5,420 bases of DNA from an archaeon (GTDB taxonomy: Archaea; Micrarchaeota; Micrarchaeia; Anstonellales; Bilamarchaeaceae), in contig JAGVPF010000049.1 in assembly GCA_020052325.1 (NCBI GenBank), positions 1 to 5,420 of the forward strand, given 5' to 3'. The notes beneath the pieces are model-generated. The model saw nothing but the letters and a program-made list of their open reading frames with translations. It did not search any database and was not told the origin of the DNA. Shown here in pieces: positions 1 through 5,420 of this stretch (positions are counted from its first letter, which is position 1; each line of letters begins with the position of its first letter). A program made the position numbers and the translations under genes.

Positions 1-3000
1 AATATGCCGATGCGTTCCTGGTGGTTTCCGGGTCCTTAACCATCTTCTCGTATCTGGCGCGCTCCCTGTACACAACCAGCGTTCCCTGCGCCTCATTCCA
101 CCCTATCCCGCCTTCTCCCCTTCCGTACGCGCGGCAGGCCTCCAGCACGCCTGCCCGGTCCCCTTCGTCCGCAAGGCTTACGTATGCCGCAGCGGCCTCT
201 GAGAAAAACTGGCCTTCGTCGATATTGCCCGCCGTGATTCTCTCGCAAGACATCCCCAGCATCTCTGCGACATCGGCATCCTGCCTTTTCCCCACCGCCT
301 TCCGGAACAGCTCCGGCGCGGCATCCCCGACCGAAGCCATTTGCCTGAATTTCCTGCGCCCGGCCTCCTTCGCGGCAATCCTGTGCGCGGCCTCATCGAA
401 GCTGATGTCGTTCTTTTGCGCATATTCGTGCACGAAGCCCTCAAGGCCGGCGTCCCGTTCCATTGCGCCGCGCAGCCTCTGCTCCTCGTCTTCAATCTGC
501 CCGTCCGTTGCGATATCCTCGCCGGCGATTATCGCCTTCTGCCATCCCCTCAGAGTCGGGATTATTCCCCCGAACAGCTTTTTCGCCTGCGGGGGAAGGT
601 CTTTGAGCGCCCTTTCGTACTCATCGATTTTCTGCTCGAACTCAAGATATTCTCCGGCAAGCGCCATTCCTGCCGGGCCTTCATCCGCCCTGGCTGAAAG
701 CGATTCGAGCTCCTCCCGCTGCTCCTTTGCCGCCTTTGGTTCAAGGTACTCCTCGGCAAGGTAGCTTTGGGTCCGGACAAGCTCGATGTCGCCGCCTCCT
801 GAGAGGGTGGCAAACGCCCTTCCGTATATGGCAAGCGCCCCCTCACGGATATCCGGCTCAATCTTCCTTCCGAGGCTTGCCCCCATCCGTTCAAGAAGCC
901 CCCCTGCTTCCCTGGCCCTCCTGAGCAACGCCCCATCCGCCTTTTCAGGATGCTCCGAAAGCGCATTCCAGAGCGGGGATGAAGCCTCTTCGATGACCTT
1001 CCCGAATTTTTTTGAAGCGGCCTTTCCAGCCGATGAAATCCTTTCGCATGCTGTTTTTAAGAGCGCCGCTCTTGCCGCCTCAAGCCCCTCCGGCTCCGCC
1101 TCAGCAACAGCCCGCGCCTGCTTCACAATCGCCGCGCGATAATCCCGCGATTTCCTGCCCGGATTCGCAAGCACCTCCTCCGCACAGTATATCATGACTT
1201 CCAGAAGCGCGGCATCCCCGGTCTTGGCATATGCCGCGAAGGCGGCTCCATATGCCCCGCAGGCCTCCTTGTATTCGCGCGGCCTTTTCGATTTGAGCTG
1301 CGCCAGCTTCGGCAGGCATTCGGCGATGTTCTGCGCAAGCGTTCCCTGGCGTTCGATATCATCGTCAGCGACCTGCGCGCCCGTTTGAAGGTCCCTGAGC
1401 ATCCCATTGTTTTTTTCAATGGCGCCCTCAATCACCGGCACGAGCTCGGGCGGGGCAGATGGCAGCATCGTGGCAAGGTTATCATTCCATTCATGAATGT
1501 ATTTCGTGCGCTCCTCCCTCTTCCTCTTCGCGAGGGCATCCATAAGCCCCGACGATTCCTTGTCGCGGGAGCTGAGGAAGTTCCCGGCCTTTTTCCTGTC
1601 GATGATGCGCGAGGGGTCTCCGAGCGCTGCGATGAACGAGAAGAGCTTCGATGCCACTTCGGCTCCCGGTCCCTGTTGCAAAACATCCTTCCTGCCCAGC
1701 AGGATTTCCATCGCCTTGAGCACGAGCGCGGCTTTCCACTCCCCCTTTGTGCCAATGAATTTCATGGCTGCTCTGGCGGCCGCCACCACTTCAGGCGGAG
1801 CGCCGAGCTCCTCGAGCTTTCCGAGCCTATCAAGGTATTCCTGCGGCGCGATGCCTTTGCGCTCCTCCGGCGCCTTCTCCGTCTCGGCTGCGGCTTCCGG
1901 AACCTGAACCGGCGCTTCCGCAAGGCCCCCGGTCTCGCCGGTTATCCTCTCAAATTCGCGGCCCATTTCCTGCCCATCAAGCTTCTTCTCCTCCGGGTCA
2001 GCGAGCCTGCCTATCAGCCCGAGCAGGCCTGCAAGGGATTTTGCCCCGCCTTTGCCCTGCAGCTTCGCCCGGTTGTCGAGGAAGAACTTTGCCGCCTTTA
2101 TTATCAATTCCCCCCTCCACTGCTCCTTCGTGCCGAGGAGCCCGGCCGCTGCCTTCAGAGCTTTCAGGAAACCCTTGGGGGCATCGGCGTTGACAAGCCC
2201 GGCCGCGATTATCTTGGGTTCGAGTTCGCCTGAGAAGTACCCATCTATCTTTTCTTTTCCGCCAATCTCCCTGTCGCTTTTCGGGCCGCTCAGGAATCCG
2301 AGGAATCTGGCAACGGCGTTCAGGATCGGGCCCCCTTTCCCGCCTTCGAATAGCCCTTTGTTATCAATCAGGAGGCGGGCCGCCTTGAGGCTGATGTCCG
2401 CCCTCCACTGGCTGACCGTCCCGAAGAAACGGTAAGACCCCCTGACCGCCTTAATTATCGGCTCCGGCATGCCCGCTTCCCTGAGCGCCTTCTCCACTTT
2501 CGCGATTTCCACGAGGCCTTTCGTCTTCGCATCCGCAACCCGCAGCACGCCCTTGGCCTCTGCTTCGACCTTTTTCGCGTCGCGGAGCAATGCTTTCTTC
2601 CTAGCCGGGTCCTTCGTCTTCTCCGCATCGGCTCTGAGCGCATCCGCCTTCCTCATCAAATCGCCCGCCCGCATATCGAGCTTCCGGATTTCGCTCACTT
2701 CCAGGGTGTACGCCCTCTTGCCGTAGATGTATATGCTCTCGAGGCCGGCAAGGGCCCTGTCCCGGGAGAGCATGGATTTGGCTTCCGATGCCGAAAGCCT
2801 CCCGTCATCGAGCCACTTGCTGATTCGCCCCAGCCGCTCCTTCTTTTCAGGCGATGCCTTCGAATACATCCGCGCAATCTCTTGCTGAGCCAGTCCCTCA
2901 TCCGTCCTCCCTTTCAGTATGGCATTGGCGCCGCGGGCAAGCATTCCGTCAATTTCAGGCAGGTCGGTTTCTGAAGCGCCGGCGATGTCCTCCTCCACCT

Positions 3001-3922
3001 TTTTTGCATATTCGGCGATTTCCTTCGCCTTCTCAATCTCCTCCCTCTCCGCATTCCCCCCGTCGGCCTTCTTGAGGATTTTTTTCAATTCTTCATCGAG
3101 CCGTTCCATCGCCTTCTTGAAATCTGCGCTGGTTTGGGAGTGTGCGGCCGCCATTTGGGCCATTGCCCGGATTCCCGCCTGGAGGGCTGCTGAAAACTGC
3201 TCTGCGGGCCGGGCAACCTGCGCGAATGTGCCCATCGTGCTGCTGTAGTCCGTTTCTGTAAATGCAAGTCCCTGCCCCGCGCCGTTTCCAAGACGCGCCA
3301 CCTCAGCCAGCACCGGGCCTTCCGGAACCCCCGCGTCAAAAGCGGCGTCGTTCCTGACGCGGAACTCGGTGTATTCCCCTATTGCAACAGCCCTGCGCCA
3401 TGAGGAGACCCCGTAATCTTTGAAGGCCGCGCGCTGGGCGTCGGCGTATCCGGCGGGCGCTCCGACCCCTTCAAGGTCCTCGACCCGGCGGGCGATTGCT
3501 GGCACCGAGTGCGCCTTCATCATCCCCTCAAAGTAATTGCCCCGCGCGCTGTCCCTAAGCTCATGTGCACGCTGCTTCTCTCCCCGGGCCTCCGCGGCAT
3601 CCGCCTGCCTTGCCAGATCGACGGAATGCCTCACAAGCCCCGTCGCAATCCGAACCTCCTCGGAATACTGCGGAGCGAAGGGCCGGAGCCTCCCGTCGAA
3701 CTCCTGCGCCCTTTTCTCAAACCGCTCCGCCGAGGGTGGAAGCACGGCATCAAGCACCTCGCCGAAAAACCCCCTCGTTTCCCGGATTACGGTTCCTGCC
3801 TTGGAAAATGCCTGGCTGATGCTTAGTTCCTGCGGCCGCTGCACTGGCGCGGGCGATGGCGGGACTGTCCTGATGGCGGGTTCAGCCGTTGCCGGCCCGG
3901 CCTCCCTCTGCTTGTGCGCCAA
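1..3922 (-). CDS. Giant Ala/Lys/Glu-rich helical repeat protein, unrecognised family (3' end outside window)
   Basis: I do not recognise this gene. One frame stays open for 1307 codons and runs off the left edge without a stop. Its codons favour G/C at third positions and AGG for Arg, as in the neighbouring genes. The start is taken as TTG (3922-3920), 10 nt after GGAGG, because an in-frame TGA lies two codons upstream; the next candidates are GTG (residue 27) and ATG-ATG (residues 134-135). Visible parts are a Pro/Ala-rich N-terminus (about 8-31), charged coiled-coil-like helices (about 266-315 and 415-480), three diverged units with a G-T-x-x-[QE]-W-[RK] core (W506, W602, W729), a Pro/Glu-rich linker (about 663-690), and TPR-like hairpins (about 890-921, 1032-1062, weakly 1240-1270). 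No signal peptide, membrane helix or catalytic motif was seen, so a cytosolic scaffold or structural role is a guess. It probably shares a transcript with the small gene upstream. Confidence 0.88.
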   Translation of the reverse strand, partial: MAHKQREAGPATAEPAIRTVPPSPAPVQRPQELSISQAFSKAGTVIRETRGFFGEVLDAVLPPSAERFEKRAQEFDGRLRPFAPQYSEEVRIATGLVRHSVDLARQADAAEARGEKQRAHELRDSARGNYFEGMMKAHSVPAIARRVEDLEGVGAPAGYADAQRAAFKDYGVSSWRRAVAIGEYTEFRVRNDAAFDAGVPEGPVLAEVARLGNGAGQGLAFTETDYSSTMGTFAQVARPAEQFSAALQAGIRAMAQMAAAHSQTSADFKKAMERLDEELKKILKKADGGNAEREEIEKAKEIAEYAKKVEEDIAGASETDLPEIDGMLARGANAILKGRTDEGLAQQEIARMYSKASPEKKERLGRISKWLDDGRLSASEAKSMLSRDRALAGLESIYIYGKRAYTLEVSEIRKLDMRAGDLMRKADALRADAEKTKDPARKKALLRDAKKVEAEAKGVLRVADAKTKGLVEIAKVEKALREAGMPEPIIKAVRGSYRFFGTVSQWRADISLKAARLLIDNKGLFEGGKGGPILNAVARFLGFLSGPKSDREIGGKEKIDGYFSGELEPKIIAAGLVNADAPKGFLKALKAAAGLLGTKEQWRGELIIKAAKFFLDNRAKLQGKGGAKSLAGLLGLIGRLADPEEKKLDGQEMGREFERITGETGGLAEAPVQVPEAAAETEKAPEERKGIAPQEYLDRLGKLEELGAPPEVVAAARAAMKFIGTKGEWKAALVLKAMEILLGRKDVLQQGPGAEVASKLFSFIAALGDPSRIIDRKKAGNFLSSRDKESSGLMDALAKRKREERTKYIHEWNDNLATMLPSAPPELVPVIEGAIEKNNGMLRDLQTGAQVADDDIERQGTLAQNIAECLPKLAQLKSKRPREYKEACGAYGAAFAAYAKTGDAALLEVMIYCAEEVLANPGRKSRDYRAAIVKQARAVAEAEPEGLEAARAALLKTACERISSAGKAASKKFGKVIEEASSPLWNALSEHPEKADGALLRRAREAGGLLERMGASLGRKIEPDIREGALAIYGRAFATLSGGGDIELVRTQSYLAEEYLEPKAAKEQREELESLSARADEGPAGMALAGEYLEFEQKIDEYERALKDLPPQAKKLFGGIIPTLRGWQKAIIAGEDIATDGQIEDEEQRLRGAMERDAGLEGFVHEYAQKNDISFDEAAHRIAAKEAGRRKFRQMASVGDAAPELFRKAVGKRQDADVAEMLGMSCERITAGNIDEGQFFSEAAAAYVSLADEGDRAGVLEACRAYGRGEGGIGWNEAQGTLVVYRERARYEKMVKDPETTRNASAY
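737..829 (-). repeat. Helical-hairpin repeat, copy 2 (giant protein residues 1032-1062)
   Basis: This is the second copy of the pattern at residues 890-921, from Y1033 to P1062 and about 142 residues later. It keeps the Y-G-x-A-F-A start, the G-D turn and the A-E-E-x-L-x-P end. A weaker third candidate lies near residues 1240-1270 (about nt 115-205), where A-Y, G-D and A-x-x-A-Y-G can be recognised but the order is less well kept. Confidence 0.48.
1160..1255 (-). repeat. Helical-hairpin repeat, copy 1 (giant protein residues 890-921)
   Basis: The segment has the pattern Y-G-x-A-F-A, then G-D, then A-E-E-x-L and a closing Pro (Y891 to P921). It aligns with residues 1032-1062, sharing Y-G, A-F-A, G-D, Tyr, A-E-E, Leu and Pro with one gap. 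Small residues at helix-packing positions and a Gly-Asp turn suggest a TPR-like antiparallel helix pair, which is a shape-based inference. Confidence 0.5.
1568..2485 (-). repeat. Three diverged tandem repeats in the giant protein (W-motif units)
   Basis: Three protein-level repeats cover residues about 480-566 (2225-2485), 571-663 (1934-2212) and 703-785 (1568-1816). Each begins with a short helix holding Ala/Gly-Pro residues, then G-T-x-x-[QE]-W-[RK], with a hydrophobic residue at W+4 and Lys-Ala at W+7/W+8. A Gly-rich turn and a hydrophobic helix ending near a Pro follow. The Trp positions are 506, 602 and 729. The larger second gap is explained by a Pro/Glu-rich linker. About 10 of 24 core residues are identical between the first two units. 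The DNA itself is not repetitive, so the duplication is old. No known family is recognised. Confidence 0.72.
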
Positions 3923-3925
3923 CCC

Positions 3926-4264
3926 TCAATCGCCTCCGTAGGACATGCAGATGTCGGCGAACTCCTGAAGCATCCTCACCCTTTCCTTGAAATCCCTCTT
4001 CTTTCCCTTAATTATCAGCATCTTCCGTTCCCAGTTAGCGATGGATTCGGCGAACATCCTATACCTTGCGGCCGTCTTCCTGAGTTCCGGCGGCTTCTCC
4101 TTGGACGCATCCCATGCCGCAAGTGCTCCTTCCAGCGTGGAAAAGACAGAATTAGCCGCCCTCAGCGCTTCCTCCTCGAAACTGCCGATGCTCGCCTCGT
4201 CAATCTGTGGTGGAAGGGCGCCTTCCCGAAGCAACTGATACGCACCTTTTTTTCCTGCCATCAT
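3926..4264 (-). CDS. Small helical protein (112 aa), unrecognised, upstream of the giant gene
   Basis: I do not recognise this protein. It is 112 residues, charged and predicted mostly helical, with no signal peptide, membrane segment or Cys/His metal site. An acidic stretch (about 22-33, IDEASIGSFEEE) is followed by a basic C-terminal half (about 60-103) carrying W78. Two adjacent ATG codons could start it (4264 and 4261). The GGCGG at 4271-4267 is only 2 nt from the first but 5 nt from the second, which favours the second. A TATA-like element about 46 bp upstream supports this being the first gene of the unit. Its TGA is in the same frame as the giant gene, whose proposed TTG start is two codons on, so expression of the two is likely coupled. 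A short stretch after W78 (LIIK) resembles the segment after the conserved Trp of the giant protein's second repeat; this may be chance. Being a gene is likely; a function cannot be given. Confidence 0.75.
   Translation of the reverse strand: MMAGKKGAYQLLREGALPPQIDEASIGSFEEEALRAANSVFSTLEGALAAWDASKEKPPELRKTAARYRMFAESIANWERKMLIIKGKKRDFKERVRMLQEFADICMSYGGD
3933..3937 (-). promoter_or_regulatory. Shine-Dalgarno-like GGAGG before the giant gene
   Basis: On the minus strand GGAGG lies inside the last codons of the small upstream gene and is followed by CGATTGAGGG and then the proposed TTG start. The 10-nt spacing is at the long end of the usual range but acceptable. It is the main reason for placing the giant gene's start at 3922 rather than at the GTG at residue 27 or the ATG pair at residues 134-135. 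Confidence 0.5.
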
Positions 4265-4303
4265 ATCCGCCGGTTCTGTCCGAGGTAGTCTTTACCGGCC
4301 TGA

Positions 4304-4315
4304 TTTTAATATTTA
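4304..4315 (-). promoter_or_regulatory. TATA-like element for the small-protein/giant-protein unit
   Basis: On the minus strand this reads TAAATATTAAAA, the only AT-rich run in the intergenic region apart from the opposite TATA box. It lies about 46 bp upstream of the ATG at 4264. Transcription would start near 4284-4288 and leave a leader of about 20 nt, enough to hold the GGCGG before the tandem ATG codons. The assignment rests on composition and spacing only. Confidence 0.55.
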
Positions 4316-4354
4316 CCCGCCACGCCTGGGCCTCCAATCATGCCTGCCAATGCC

Positions 4355-4388
4355 CGGAACATGGCCGCGTTCCGTTCCGCAGCCGGAA
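4355..4388. repeat. Cluster of four CGGAA/TTCCG half-sites between divergent promoters
   Basis: CGGAA occurs at 4355-4359 and 4384-4388, and its complement TTCCG at 4370-4374 and 4375-4379. This forms two adjacent dyads: CGGAAC with GTTCCG around an 8-nt spacer, and TTCCG-CAGC-CGGAA. The cluster ends 13 bp before the TATA box at 4402 and lies upstream of both promoters, so it could be a regulator-binding site. Short GC-rich half-sites can also arise by chance. Confidence 0.4.
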
Positions 4389-4401
4389 TCTTCCCCCAAG
4401 C

Positions 4402-4408
4402 TTTATAA
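4402..4408 (+). promoter_or_regulatory. TATA box for the DUF350-proS operon
   Basis: TTTATAA matches the archaeal TATA consensus and stands out from GC-richer surroundings. Its centre is 29 bp upstream of the ATG at 4434. Archaeal transcription usually starts roughly 22-27 bp after the box centre, which places the 5' end within a few bases of the start codon. This fits the absence of a Shine-Dalgarno sequence there and suggests a leaderless mRNA. Confidence 0.7.
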
Positions 4409-4433
4409 CCGATTTCATCCAATTCTCAAACTT

Positions 4434-4961
4434 ATGGTTCAGGAACTTATTATAGGATTCGCAATCGCCGCGCTCAGGATTCTGGCCTCCCTCGCCTTAT
4501 CCGCCGGCGCGTTATACATCGGCATCGGCTTCTTCGACAGGATGACCGCCGGAATCGAGGAATGGAAGGAGATGAGGAAAGGCAATGCCGCAATCGGCAT
4601 CCTTCTCGCATCGGTGATGGCCGGCATGCTCCTTCTCATGGAGCAGAGAATCGGGGAGCTCGCGTTCTCCATACAGGTTCCGACCGCGGCGATTCCCATG
4701 CAGGCAGTGGCCCTCATAATGGCATTCACATTCCTGAATTACATCCTTGGCCTGCTTGCCAGCGTCATCATCATCTTCCTCACGATTAACCTTGCAGACC
4801 GGATAACGCCGGACATCGATGAGTTTTCCGAGCTGAAGAAGGGGAACATCGCGGTGGCCCTCGTCCTTTCCGCAGCCCTCCTGCTCGTGATATTCGCGGC
4901 GAGGCCTTCCATCGAATCAGCGTTCACGGCGCTTCTTAGCCTGGAGTCGACTTTCCTATGA
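4434..4961 (+). CDS. DUF350-family membrane protein with two tandem units (175 aa)
   Basis: This is an integral membrane protein of the DUF350 (YjfL-like) type; the family has no established biochemical function. Four hydrophobic segments are visible, at about residues 5-33, 52-69, 86-120 and 138-156. The family-like signature occurs twice, 87 residues apart: FFDRMTAGIEEWKEMRKGN (33-51) and LADRITPDIDEFSELKKGN (120-138). Each pair shares Asp-Arg, an acidic stretch and Lys-Gly-Asn, and leads into the next hydrophobic helix, so the protein looks like an internal duplication of a two-helix unit. The start ATG at 4434 was chosen because a TATA box lies 29 bp upstream and no Shine-Dalgarno precedes it, as expected for a leaderless archaeal transcript. 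The ATG at 4350 lies upstream of that TATA box and would add a Pro-rich, non-family extension. The stop overlaps the proS start (ATGA). Confidence 0.88.
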   Translation: MVQELIIGFAIAALRILASLALSAGALYIGIGFFDRMTAGIEEWKEMRKGNAAIGILLASVMAGMLLLMEQRIGELAFSIQVPTAAIPMQAVALIMAFTFLNYILGLLASVIIIFLTINLADRITPDIDEFSELKKGNIAVALVLSAALLLVIFAARPSIESAFTALLSLESTFL

Positions 4962-5420
4962 AACTAAACAAATCGGATTTTTCGGAATGGTATAATACTA
5001 TAACGAAGGAGGCGCAGCTGTGCGACCTCCGCTACGGCATAAAGGGATTCGTCGTCTTCATGCCCTGGGCGGTCATGACGATGAACCGCATGTACGGCAT
5101 GTACGAGGAGGCGGTCGAGTCCCGCGGGCACATGCCCGCACTATTTCCGGCATTGATTCCGGAAAGCTATTTCATGCGCGAAAGCGAGCATGTGAAGGGG
5201 TTCGTGCCAGAGGTGTTCTGGGTGACCGAAGCGGGCGGCAGCAAGCTCGAGGAGCGCTATGCGATGCGCCCGACAAGCGAGACCGCGATGTATACGATGT
5301 ACGCGCTCTGGATACACGGGACGCGGGACCTTCCGCTCAAGATTTACCAGCGCTGCCAGGTGTGGAGGCATGAAACCAAGGCAACCAAGCCATTCATCCG
5401 CTCGCGGGAGTTCCACTGGA
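4958..5420 (+). CDS. proS: Prolyl-tRNA synthetase, archaeal/eukaryotic type, N-terminal part (3' end outside window)
   Basis: This cytosolic class II aminoacyl-tRNA synthetase charges tRNA-Pro with proline using ATP. The visible 154 residues are the N-terminal third of a protein usually near 480 residues. They begin with the archaeal-type DFSEWYNTITKEAQLCDLRY segment (7-26). Motif 1 follows around 57-70, ending in LFPALIPES. Next come KGFVPEVFWVT (80-90), the RPTSET substrate-binding loop (104-109), and the motif 2 region with WRHETKATKPFIRSREF (136-152), where R137 and E139 fit the class II R-x-E pattern. The frame is intact to the window edge. The start ATG overlaps the upstream DUF350 stop by 4 nt. 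Only a weak GGAG at 4943-4946, 11 nt away, could serve as a ribosome site, so translational coupling is likely. Motif 3, the anticodon-binding domain and the C-terminal domain lie outside the window. Identification is firm. Confidence 0.96.
   Translation, partial: MKLNKSDFSEWYNTITKEAQLCDLRYGIKGFVVFMPWAVMTMNRMYGMYEEAVESRGHMPALFPALIPESYFMRESEHVKGFVPEVFWVTEAGGSKLEERYAMRPTSETAMYTMYALWIHGTRDLPLKIYQRCQVWRHETKATKPFIRSREFHW

Noticed and set aside
21..764. Plus-strand 247-codon open frame, Ser/Ala/Pro-rich
   Set aside because: It is antisense to the giant gene. Its composition follows from reading G/C-ended codons backwards, and it shows no ribosome site, promoter or domain.
1385..2233. Plus-strand 282-codon open frame, Leu/Arg/Phe-rich
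   Set aside because: It lies wholly opposite the repeat region of the giant gene. The minus frame has coherent repeats and codon bias, while this frame has no recognisable motif.
3537..3941. Plus-strand 134-codon open frame over the start of the giant gene
   Set aside because: This Ser/Ala/Cys-rich antisense shadow overlaps the small gene's end and has no initiation signals.
4247..4253. Run of seven A on the minus strand near the small gene's start, a possible slippery site
   Set aside because: It encodes Lys-Lys in a normally continuing frame. Neither shifted frame gives a plausible alternative product, and no stimulatory structure is apparent.
4350..4433. N-terminal extension of the DUF350 protein from the ATG at 4350
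   Set aside because: It would start upstream of the TATA box at 4402 and add a Pro-rich, non-hydrophobic stretch unlike the family. The ATG at 4434 fits promoter spacing and the start of the first membrane helix.
4439..4729. Minus-strand 96-codon frame opposite the DUF350 gene
   Set aside because: It is an antisense shadow of a clear membrane-protein gene with family signatures on the plus strand.
5020..5373. Plus-strand 117-codon frame, Arg/His-rich
   Set aside because: It is an out-of-frame reading of proS, whose synthetase motifs are unambiguous in the other frame.
1..5420. CRISPR arrays, tRNA or rRNA genes, insertion sequences
   Set aside because: No regularly spaced direct repeats, tRNA-like cloverleaf, rRNA sequence, transposase motif or terminal inverted repeats were seen on either strand.

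Overview
The window looks like part of an archaeal chromosome, GC-rich in its coding regions. Three things suggest Archaea: (1) the gene at the right edge encodes the start of an archaeal/eukaryotic-type prolyl-tRNA synthetase; (2) TTTATAA- and TAAATATT-type TATA boxes sit at archaeal distances from the two divergent start codons; (3) AGG is a very common arginine codon. The long, unplaceable helical protein and the compact layout would fit a DPANN-type lineage, but that is inference and no marker in the window settles it.

Layout. Left and centre (minus strand, 4264 down to 1): a two-gene unit made of a small helical protein (112 aa) followed by one uninterrupted reading frame of at least 1307 codons that runs off the left edge. 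The two share a frame and are separated by a single TGA and one glycine codon, with a Shine-Dalgarno-like GGAGG just before. The long frame is not recognised as a known family. It is Ala/Lys/Glu-rich and predicted mostly helical, has no signal peptide or membrane segment in the visible part, and contains at least two families of diverged internal repeats. All long plus-strand frames between 1 and about 3920 are antisense shadows of this gene.

Intergenic region (4265-4433): a divergent promoter region with one TATA-like element per direction and a cluster of CGGAA/TTCCG half-sites between them.

Right (plus strand, 4434 to the edge): a four-helix membrane protein with two tandem DUF350-type units, probably translated from a leaderless or nearly leaderless transcript. 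It overlaps the proS start by ATGA, so the two are probably co-transcribed and translationally coupled. proS supplies Pro-tRNA for translation. The DUF350 partner has no established function, so the functional link is unknown.

The most interesting parts are the giant repeat-bearing protein with its small in-frame upstream neighbour, and the coupling of a duplicated DUF350 membrane protein to proS.
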